Shown here piece by piece: positions 1 through 6,122 of a stretch of DNA of 11,585 nucleotides. Each line of letters opens with the position of its first letter. The stretch's first letter is position 1. Under the pieces are notes generated by a model. It did not search any database, had not been told where the DNA came from, and saw only the letters and a list, made by a program, of their open reading frames with translations. The DNA is from a bacterium. Its GTDB lineage: Archaea > Nanobdellota > Nanobdellia > Pacearchaeales > GW2011-AR1. The stretch spans positions 1 through 11,585 of the forward strand of contig JAUUWR010000026.1 in assembly GCA_030588935.1 (NCBI GenBank), read 5' to 3'. The position numbers and the translations under genes are program-made.

Positions 1-116
1 AGTTAAGGCACATCCTCTGGGTGGAGATTGTATTAAGCAGGTTCTCAAATTGCGTTGAACATGCCAGTATCAGAACTTTAGTTCATACAACCCCCCAAAT
101 AGGATTAAAAACTCCA

Positions 117-1517
117 TCATACATCCTTAACAACCTTATTAATAAATACGCTGGCAGTTAAATCTCCGGTTACATTGATTGTGGTTCTGCTCATGTCAAG
201 AATTCTGTCAACTCCTAAAATAAGGGCGATTCCTGCTAAAGGGATCCCTAAACCTGTTAAAATTATTGCTAAGATAGCAATCCCGGCTCCAGGAGTTGAA
301 GGAGTTCCAATAGAGGCTCCGACAACAGTAACAATCAATATTAATAAAGCAGTTATTCCAAGAGAGATTCCAAATACCTGCGCTAAGAACATTGCTGCAA
401 TTACCTGATACAATGCAGTTCCGTCCATATTAATAACAGCTCCTGTTGGAATAACAAATTGTGCAACTGCAGGTTTTACTTTTAATTTTTCTTCAGAAAT
501 TTTCATAGACAAGGGCATTACTGCTGCAGAACTTGAGGTTGAAAAAGCCAATAGCTGAGCATCTTTTATTTGCCTGATAAATTCAAAAGGAGTTTTTTTT
601 GCAAAAATAAAAACTATAACAAAATAAAAGATAATTAAAATTAATAAACCGATTAAAACAGTTAAAACATAGGCTCCTAATCCTAATAATGTAGACAAAC
701 CAAACTCAGTAGTAAGTTTTATCATCATTCCAAAAACAGCAATAGGAGCAATTAACATTGCCCATTTTATTATAGTCATGCAAATACTTTGAATAGAACT
801 TAATAAAGAAATTAAAGGTCTTGATTTTTTTGCACTAATAATCATTAAAGCTATTCCAAAAATTATTGCGAAAAAAACTATTGCAAGTAATTCCCCATGA
901 ACTATTGAACCAAATAAATTAGTTGGAAAAATAGCATCTACAAAAGAGGGAATCTCATTAAAACTCGGGATTGAAACGGATTTAATTCCAGAAACAGACA
1001 GATTCCCAGAATCAGTTAGATTAATAAATTCTTTAGAAATATAATTTCCTGGTTGAATTGCTGAAGCAAGCAAAATTGCGATTATTACTGCAAGGACAGT
1101 TGTAAATATGAAATAAATTGCCAGGGTTAAGCCCATTTTTTTAAGCTGTCTCAAATTTTTTGCACCTGTTATTCCAATAATTATTGATACAAATATCAAA
1201 GGGATGACTACCATTTGTATTATTTTTAAGAATATAATTCCAGGCAATGAGGCCCATTCTCCGATTAACCTAGAAGTTTCAATATCTATTAAACCAAGAC
1301 TGGTCCCTAATAAAAAACCAATAGCAATACCCAAAAACAAAGCGACGATAATCTGCAGCCAAAGTTTGTTTTTTACCAGAACATGAATTTGTTCATAAAA
1401 ATGTTTGGTGTGTGTCGGAGAAATAGGTTCTTCTGGAGGTGATTTTTTTTCAGAGTTACTATTAACCGGCTTGCTATTTATGCTTGTTAATTCTTTCTCC
1501 CTCTTTTTTTGTTTCAT
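117..1517 (-). CDS. Dicarboxylate/amino acid:cation symporter (DAACS, GltP/GltPh-like)
   Basis: Membrane symporter of the DAACS family (SLC1/GltPh fold), predicted to import aspartate or glutamate with Na+ or H+. The family signatures are all present (numbering from the chosen ATG, 466 aa): the serine-rich HP1 hairpin FSTSSSAAVMP near 325-335, NMDGT of TM7 at 363-367, the HP2 loop TPSTPGAG near 405-412, and TM8 DRILDMSRTTINVTGD at 437-452. Asp441, Arg444 and Asn448 match the substrate-binding Asp394, Arg397 and Asn401 of GltPh. The arginine is the known marker for acidic substrates, so Asp/Glu is preferred over neutral amino acids. The first ~50 residues are a hydrophilic Lys/Ser/Pro-rich cytoplasmic tail, longer than in GltPh. 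A TTG codon at 1535 would add six residues; I chose the ATG at 1517 because a TATA-like box is centred 25 bases before it. Family call is firm; substrate is inferred. Confidence 0.95.
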   Translation of the reverse strand: MKQKKREKELTSINSKPVNSNSEKKSPPEEPISPTHTKHFYEQIHVLVKNKLWLQIIVALFLGIAIGFLLGTSLGLIDIETSRLIGEWASLPGIIFLKIIQMVVIPLIFVSIIIGITGAKNLRQLKKMGLTLAIYFIFTTVLAVIIAILLASAIQPGNYISKEFINLTDSGNLSVSGIKSVSIPSFNEIPSFVDAIFPTNLFGSIVHGELLAIVFFAIIFGIALMIISAKKSRPLISLLSSIQSICMTIIKWAMLIAPIAVFGMMIKLTTEFGLSTLLGLGAYVLTVLIGLLILIIFYFVIVFIFAKKTPFEFIRQIKDAQLLAFSTSSSAAVMPLSMKISEEKLKVKPAVAQFVIPTGAVINMDGTALYQVIAAMFLAQVFGISLGITALLILIVTVVGASIGTPSTPGAGIAILAIILTGLGIPLAGIALILGVDRILDMSRTTINVTGDLTASVFINKVVKDV

Positions 1518-1537
1518 GTTTAAGAATAGAATCAAGC

Positions 1538-1546
1538 CTATAAAAA
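1538..1546 (-). promoter_or_regulatory. TATA box of the DAACS symporter gene
   Basis: Reads TTTTTATAG on the minus strand, centred about 25 bases before the ATG at 1517. No Shine-Dalgarno-like sequence lies between them. This spacing fits an archaeal promoter giving a leaderless mRNA and supports the ATG over the upstream TTG. Confidence 0.55.
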
Positions 1547-1627
1547 CATTTTTATGAGTTTAAGAAAGATTTTGATGGGGTTATTTATGTGCACCCACTA
1601 AACATATGTCCTACCTTTTTACATGTA

Positions 1628-1654
1628 AATTTGGGAGTTTCACTAACCCAAATT
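1628..1654. repeat. Inverted repeat (8-bp stem hairpin)
   Basis: AATTTGGG at 1628-1635 pairs perfectly with CCCAAATT at 1647-1654. Inside, AGT (1636-1638) can pair with ACT (1642-1644) around a TTC loop, leaving an AA bulge. No T-run follows on either strand, so a terminator is unlikely. It lies about 110 bases upstream of the symporter start and could be an operator or an RNA hairpin; function unknown. Confidence 0.45.
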
Positions 1655-1780
1655 ATTTACCAATTAATATCTCATAAATATTTCTCGCTCCACAAGGCGA
1701 GTTAAATCAATTTAGTAGATTAAATAAAATAGGAATTGGTTTAAGGAGGGAGCTTAAAAAATAATTACAGATATAGGGGA

Positions 1781-1816
1781 TAAAAAAATTCAGGTTAGAC
1801 TTGTCTTCCTGAATTT
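1781..1816 (-). terminator. Hairpin plus T7 terminator of the AMP phosphorylase gene
   Basis: On the minus strand, 58 bases past the AMP phosphorylase stop codon, AAATTCAGG (9 bases) pairs with CCTGAATTT, with an inner AGAC/GTCT stem, and the second arm runs directly into seven T's. It has the shape of a bacterial intrinsic terminator. Archaeal RNA polymerase needs mainly the U-run, so the hairpin may serve mRNA 3'-end stability instead. The read is from sequence only. Confidence 0.6.
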
Positions 1817-1873
1817 CATAAAACTAATTTTTGTTTACCCCACATATGTAAGGTGGCTATACAGGGCGATATA

Positions 1874-3355
1874 TTATCCAAATTCAACAATCTCCTTCTT
1901 ATTTTTATTATAAAACTTCTTTGCATGTTCTAATTTTTCTTTTGATGTTGCGTAAATAGTTAAAATCTTATCGCCTTTTTCCACAGTTTGATTGGCTTTT
2001 TTATAAAGATAAATTCCTGCTGACTTGTCTTCAGGACAGCCTAACTGCCTTGCCAAGCTGTTTATTAATTTGTTATTAATATGCTTTATTTTTGTTTTTC
2101 TTTTGGTTTTTATTATATGATTATATTTTCCTGGTTTTAGTTTTTTAAAATTTTCTACTTTTCCTTTTTGTACTTTTATTATTTGTTCAAATTTTTTAAG
2201 GGCTTTTCCTGAATATAAAATTTGAGTTGCTAATTTTATGCCATTACCTTTTTTTACTTTTCCTGTCATTTCTAATAATTTTCCTGCAAGCATTATTGAT
2301 TTTTCTTCCAAGTCTTTTGGAGGATTTTGTCTTTGTAAAACTTTAATCACATCAATCATTTCTAAGACAGGGCCGACTCCATTGCCAATTGGCTGGCTCC
2401 CGTCTGTTAAAATAACCCCTATTTTTAAACCAAATTTTTTCCCTAATTTAAGGAATTTAATTTTTAGTTTTTCTGCCTGCCTCTTTGTTACTTTTGCAGA
2501 TTTTCCATAGGGGATATCAATTAGAACATATTTGCTGTCAACAGATATTTTTTTTGAAAGAATGCTTGCAAGCAGTTGTGCTGTTGCATCAATTTTTATT
2601 ATCCTTCCTATTTTAATTATTTTATCGTCAGCAGGTGCTAGTTTTAGAGCTCCTCCCCAGACAAAACATGCATTTGTTTTTTTTAATATATTTTTAATTT
2701 CTTTTATTGAAAAATCTACTTTTGCTATTGTTTCAATTGTATCTGCTGTTCCTGCCGCAGAAGTTATAGCTCTTGAAGATGTTTTTGGCATGATTAATCC
2801 AACAGTAGAGCAGATTGAGACTATTATGGGGGTTGTTCTATTTCCTGCAACTCCTCCAATTGAATGCTTGTCTGCGACTTTCCCTCTTAATTTTATCTGG
2901 CTTCCTGTTTGAACCATTGCCTGTATTAAATTTTTTGTTTCATTTAAGGACATACCCTTGTTATAAACTGCTGAGATAAAAAAAGCAATCTCTGGTTCTG
3001 TGAGGGCATTTCTTGAAATATCATTAATTATTTCTTCTATTTCTGCTTTTTTTAGTTCTTTTCCTTTTAGTTTTTCTCTGATTAAATGAATGCTTTGCGG
3101 TCTTGAGGTAATTTCTACATTAACAGCATCTCCTTTTTTTAATTTCAGATTTTCGACAATTGTGTTGGAAACTGCAATTTCATAAGGATTTATTATCCCT
3201 GAAGCAGTATCAATAATTGATATTATTTTTTTGTCTCTTTTCTTTATAGAAACCCGGTCTCCAACATGCAAGCTCATTTGCTCTGCTGTTTTTTCATGAA
3301 TCATACAGACCGGCCTTCCTGCTAAAAATTTTAGGATTTTTACTTTTAGTTTCAT
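1874..3355 (-). CDS. AMP phosphorylase (archaeal DeoA-type)
   Basis: Cytoplasmic enzyme that phosphorolyses AMP (also CMP and UMP in characterised homologues) to the free base and ribose 1,5-bisphosphate, EC 2.4.2.57. It is the first step of the archaeal pentose-bisphosphate route, followed by ribose-1,5-bisphosphate isomerase and type III RuBisCO. The 493-aa length matches archaeal members (about 500 aa). An N-terminal ~85-residue domain peculiar to the archaeal enzymes precedes the nucleoside-phosphorylase type III core. Signatures seen: KHSIGG at 163-168 (phosphate loop), KTSSRAIT at 191-198, SAAGTADTIE at 199-208, WGGALKLAPADD at 233-244 and TDGSQPIGNGVGP at 317-329. The N-terminal domain and the AMP-type sequence around KTSSRAIT separate it from bacterial thymidine phosphorylase. 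No RuBisCO or isomerase gene lies in this window, so the pathway assignment rests on the family. Confidence 0.93.
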   Translation of the reverse strand: MKLKVKILKFLAGRPVCMIHEKTAEQMSLHVGDRVSIKKRDKKIISIIDTASGIINPYEIAVSNTIVENLKLKKGDAVNVEITSRPQSIHLIREKLKGKELKKAEIEEIINDISRNALTEPEIAFFISAVYNKGMSLNETKNLIQAMVQTGSQIKLRGKVADKHSIGGVAGNRTTPIIVSICSTVGLIMPKTSSRAITSAAGTADTIETIAKVDFSIKEIKNILKKTNACFVWGGALKLAPADDKIIKIGRIIKIDATAQLLASILSKKISVDSKYVLIDIPYGKSAKVTKRQAEKLKIKFLKLGKKFGLKIGVILTDGSQPIGNGVGPVLEMIDVIKVLQRQNPPKDLEEKSIMLAGKLLEMTGKVKKGNGIKLATQILYSGKALKKFEQIIKVQKGKVENFKKLKPGKYNHIIKTKRKTKIKHINNKLINSLARQLGCPEDKSAGIYLYKKANQTVEKGDKILTIYATSKEKLEHAKKFYNKNKKEIVEFG

Positions 3356-3379
3356 TTTATTTAATTTTTTTGGAATCTC

Positions 3380-3388
3380 TATAAATTA
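3380..3388 (-). promoter_or_regulatory. TATA box of the AMP phosphorylase gene
   Basis: Reads TAATTTATA on the minus strand, centred about 29 bases before the ATG at 3355. The bases between are AT-rich with no ribosome-binding site, again suggesting a leaderless or very short leader. Repeat copy R1 (3419-3455) sits about 30 bases upstream of this box. Confidence 0.5.
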
Positions 3389-3418
3389 TTTATGGGTCGA
3401 AGTAGAAAACTTAAGCTT

Positions 3419-3455
3419 CTCTTCTGAGTAAATTAATATTTTATTTATTATCAGT
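3419..3455 (+). repeat. Dispersed CTCATCT repeat, copy R1
   Basis: Begins CTCTTCTGAGTA and continues with AATTAATATTTTATT. It agrees with copy R7 upstream of uL3 at about 24 of 29 positions when the two are aligned by hand, and both are preceded by similar CTT- or AAA-rich sequence. It lies in the 213-base intergenic region between the AMP phosphorylase promoter and the end of the AI-2E gene. This is the most diverged head (CTCTTCT rather than CTCATCT). Confidence 0.5.
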
Positions 3456-3568
3456 TTGTGCATCATAAAATAGACGAGCAAACAAAGTGAGCTTTACTTG
3501 CGAGCCGATATATTCCTCTTTTAATAATGTAGAAAATAAAAAATAGTTTTTATATTTATCTAATGAAT

Positions 3569-4651
3569 TTATCTTAAGGGCTTCAACTCAGGAATTTTGA
3601 GTTTGGGCTCTTCTTTAACTTTTTTAAGAAATATGCTTTCTGATATTCTTTTTTTTCTGTAAATTTCTAATATTAAAAGAACATAGCCTAAAATAAGAGG
3701 ACCTAAAATAAGGCCTAAAAGTCCGAAAACAAAAAGCCCTCCAATCATCCCGACAATAACAATTGCGGAATTTATTTCAGTCCTTTTTGAAACTATGATT
3801 GGTCTTATTAGAGTATCGAGCCAAGAAATTACAACAAGCCCGTATATTAATAATCCTATTCCAGCCCCGGTTCTTCCTGCCATAAATAAATAAATATTTA
3901 TAGGAACCCAAACCAGCCAAGGGCCAATTAAAGGAATAATCCCTGCAAGCATGGTTAATAAAGTTAAAGTAAGAGCATAAGGGACTCCAAATATAAAATA
4001 CCCTATTCCTGCAACTAATCCCTGGAATATCCCTACTACAATCTGGCCTAATAAAACAGAATTAGTAATCCCTTTAAATTGTATGAAGAATTTATTTTCT
4101 GTTTCTTTTGATAATGGAGATAATGAACGAAGATATTCTATTGCCTTTTTTCCATCCCTTAAAGAAAAGAAAAAAACAAACATAACAACAAAGAATTTTA
4201 GCATTAGCACTGGAAGATTTAAAATAAAATTGCTGAATCTGCTGACAAGAAAAGAGATTGTTTTGGAAATAAGATTATTTAAAGAACCTGCAAAATTTGT
4301 TGATATTTCTGATGAAAACAAAGAAGAGGGGATTGCTTCTTTAATATCTAATAAGCCTGTGTCTTGCAGGCTAAGATAAATGTTGACTGCCTGATTTACT
4401 AAGGAGCTTAGGATTAAAATTGTTGGAATTAATATAATTAAAAGCACTAAAATACAAATCAATAATGCAGTGAGGCTCTCGTTTTTAAATTGGATTAAAA
4501 GCCTTTTGTATATTGGATAGAATATATAAGCCAACAATATACCAAAGATTATTGAAATTGCAACTGGTTTTAAGATTAATGCAGCTAAAATAAACAGCCC
4601 GATGATTAAAATTGCAGTTATCATATCTTTGAAGTTTTTTTCAGTTATCAT
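3569..4651 (-). CDS. AI-2E/PerM family membrane transporter
   Basis: Polytopic membrane protein of the AI-2E family (PF01594), 360 aa, the usual length. Members have been linked to autoinducer-2 export, Na+(Li+)/H+ antiport or permease roles; the true substrate is often unknown and I do not assign one. The family layout is clear: two pairs of N-terminal membrane helices (about 10-45 and 60-85), a soluble segment near 95-140, then a helix at 146-163 and a C-terminal membrane block. Family signatures are GIIPLIGPW at 237-245, the D-T-L-I-R-P-I-I-V stretch at 279-287 and FGLLGLILGPLI at 309-320. The tail after 330 is short and lysine-rich. A TATA-like box is centred about 25 bases before the ATG, and only 65 bases separate it from the neighbouring sodium symporter gene, so each is probably transcribed separately. 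Confidence 0.92.
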   Translation of the reverse strand: MITEKNFKDMITAILIIGLFILAALILKPVAISIIFGILLAYIFYPIYKRLLIQFKNESLTALLICILVLLIILIPTILILSSLVNQAVNIYLSLQDTGLLDIKEAIPSSLFSSEISTNFAGSLNNLISKTISFLVSRFSNFILNLPVLMLKFFVVMFVFFFSLRDGKKAIEYLRSLSPLSKETENKFFIQFKGITNSVLLGQIVVGIFQGLVAGIGYFIFGVPYALTLTLLTMLAGIIPLIGPWLVWVPINIYLFMAGRTGAGIGLLIYGLVVISWLDTLIRPIIVSKRTEINSAIVIVGMIGGLFVFGLLGLILGPLILGYVLLILEIYRKKRISESIFLKKVKEEPKLKIPELKPLR

Positions 4652-4672
4652 GAGATTATATACTTAGGATTG

Positions 4673-4680
4673 TTTATAAA
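4673..4680 (-). promoter_or_regulatory. TATA box of the AI-2E family gene
   Basis: TTTATAAA (palindromic) centred about 25 bases before the ATG at 4651. No ribosome-binding site follows, consistent with leaderless transcription. Confidence 0.55.
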
Positions 4681-4716
4681 TTTGTTGTTTGATATATTAT
4701 TAATATCTATAATTAT

Positions 4717-6042
4717 CTATTTTGTAAGTTTTTGTGTTACTACAAGAACAATTGCTGATAAAATAAAAGGGATTATTGTCATTTCTGGAGTTAATTGTTG
4801 AAATGCAACTAAAATTATGGCAGCAATTATTCCAACAATAAAACTATATCCTATTGCTTTCTGTTTAAGCTTAAAAAAGAAAGAGCCAATTACAGCAGGA
4901 GCTAAAATTAATGCAAAGTTGAACATTGTATAGACGACAAAAACTAAGTCTTGAATAAATATTGCTAGAATAGTTGCAATTAATGTTAAAACAATCAATG
5001 TTTTTCTTGTTAGTTTTATAAGTTCTTCTTTAGTTAATTTTTTATATCTTGAAACTAAATCCCGAGAGAAGAATAAAGAAGTTACAAATAATCCTGTATC
5101 TGCTGATGACATAACTGCACTCAGAAGAGCAACAAGACCAATTCCTAATAATCCAGCAGGCAATAACTGACTAAAACTATAAATCATAGCATCATTAGGG
5201 TTAATATTTGGAAAATTTATTTTGACAACTAATCCCAACATAGTAACAAGGATACCTATTATAAAATAAGATATTGATGCATAAATAAATCCTTTTTTTA
5301 CAGTTTTCACATTTTTAGCAGAATATGCTCTTTGCCAAATATCAGCACTTACAAATATAATGAAGATTCCCATTATTACAAAACCAATAATTTGAGCTAT
5401 GCCAATTGAAAAAAGATTGAGTTGAGAAATATCAATCGAGCTTTTTGTGAATAAGAACCAACTTATAATTGCAAAAAGAAATAAGAGTAGATATTGAAAT
5501 ATATCTGTTTTTACAACTGATTTAAAGCCTCCTAATAGAAGATAAAGCAAGATTGTGGCTGAACAAGTTAATACTGCTAACCAATAAGGCAAGTTTGTAA
5601 TTACTGAAAAAATTTTTCCTCCTAAAATTAATTCAACAAGAATTAAAGCAAGAAACATTAAAAATAAAAGAGAAGCAGCAATGAGATTGTTTTTCTTTCC
5701 AAACTTAGGATATAAGAAATCTAACATAGTATAATGCTTTTCTTTGTCTCCTTCGATTTTTAATTTTTTAGCAAAGGGAATAAAGATTATTATTCCTAAA
5801 GAAACCCCAACAAAAATCCATATTGCTGAGAGCCCATAAGAATAAACTAATGCAATATAGGCTGCTAAAACTCCTCCACCAGCTAAACTTGCGGAAATTG
5901 TTGCATTAAGATTAATAGCACTAACTTTTCTATCTGCAATTAAAAAACCTTCTTTGTCCTCTTTTTTTGAAGCCCAAATACCTATACCTAAAACTATTAG
6001 AAAATAAATAACTAAAAATATAATATCTAAATTAGCTAGCAT
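4717..6042 (-). CDS. Sodium:solute symporter (SSS family, PutP/PanF-like)
   Basis: Secondary transporter of the sodium:solute symporter family (PF00474, LeuT fold), predicted to couple Na+ entry to uptake of a small organic solute. At 441 aa it is at the short end of the family. Signatures: GGGVLAAY at 55-62 in TM1-TM2, GGFKSVVKTDIFQ at 171-183, ADIWQRAYSAKN at 233-244 (the family 'D-x-W-Q-R' loop) and LSAVMSSADTGL at 307-318, where the adjacent serines correspond to the conserved Na+-site region of TM8. About 12-13 hydrophobic helices are visible and the C-terminus is truncated soon after the last. Substrate cannot be told from sequence: proline, pantothenate, a sugar or a carboxylate are all possible. 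No regulator or accessory subunit gene is adjacent. Confidence 0.92.
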   Translation of the reverse strand: MLANLDIIFLVIYFLIVLGIGIWASKKEDKEGFLIADRKVSAINLNATISASLAGGGVLAAYIALVYSYGLSAIWIFVGVSLGIIIFIPFAKKLKIEGDKEKHYTMLDFLYPKFGKKNNLIAASLLFLMFLALILVELILGGKIFSVITNLPYWLAVLTCSATILLYLLLGGFKSVVKTDIFQYLLLFLFAIISWFLFTKSSIDISQLNLFSIGIAQIIGFVIMGIFIIFVSADIWQRAYSAKNVKTVKKGFIYASISYFIIGILVTMLGLVVKINFPNINPNDAMIYSFSQLLPAGLLGIGLVALLSAVMSSADTGLFVTSLFFSRDLVSRYKKLTKEELIKLTRKTLIVLTLIATILAIFIQDLVFVVYTMFNFALILAPAVIGSFFFKLKQKAIGYSFIVGIIAAIILVAFQQLTPEMTIIPFILSAIVLVVTQKLTK

Positions 6043-6062
6043 AATATTATAAAATGTTTATT

Positions 6063-6072
6063 GTATATAAAT
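6063..6072 (-). promoter_or_regulatory. TATA box of the sodium:solute symporter gene
   Basis: Reads ATTTATATAC on the minus strand, centred about 25 bases before the ATG at 6042. The 80-base gap to the exported-protein gene also starts, on the minus strand, with a T-rich stretch (TTTTATTTCTTT) that could end the upstream transcript. Confidence 0.55.
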
Positions 6073-6122
6073 ATTTCCGTATCTTATTAATTTTTAAGTA
6101 ATTTTATAATAAAGAAATAAAA

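Larger units (their letters stand above)
1518..1873. other. Intergenic region between the symporter and AMP phosphorylase genes
   Basis: About 356 bases without a credible gene. It holds the symporter promoter, a hairpin with terminator-like T-run near the AMP phosphorylase end (1781-1816), a second hairpin at 1628-1654, and a short 5-bp stem CTCGC/GCGAG at 1684-1701. Two copies of the palindrome ACATATGT-like sequence (near 1600 and at 1842-1849) occur. None of the seven dispersed CTCATCT repeats found elsewhere in the window is present here. No ORF of convincing composition was seen. Confidence 0.6.

Noticed and set aside
2..58. Plus-strand open frame from the window edge reading ...AHPLGGDCIKQVLKLR then TGA, possibly the end of a convergent gene
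   Set aside because: Only 18 codons, no start visible and no family recognised; an open frame this short at the edge is common by chance. A real gene here would be convergent with the symporter gene.
3..152. Plus-strand open frame of about 49 codons from the window edge
   Set aside because: It overlaps the conserved C-terminus of the symporter and lacks a start; likely a shadow of that gene.
2238..2912. Two plus-strand ORFs inside the AMP phosphorylase gene
   Set aside because: They are antisense shadows: the minus-strand protein is conserved over its whole length and the plus-strand translations have low-complexity Phe/Ile/Pro composition.
3475..3506. GAGC-rich stretch (three GAGC words) between AMP phosphorylase and the AI-2E gene
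   Set aside because: The words are direct, not inverted, and only a 4-bp stem can be drawn; too weak to call a hairpin or element.
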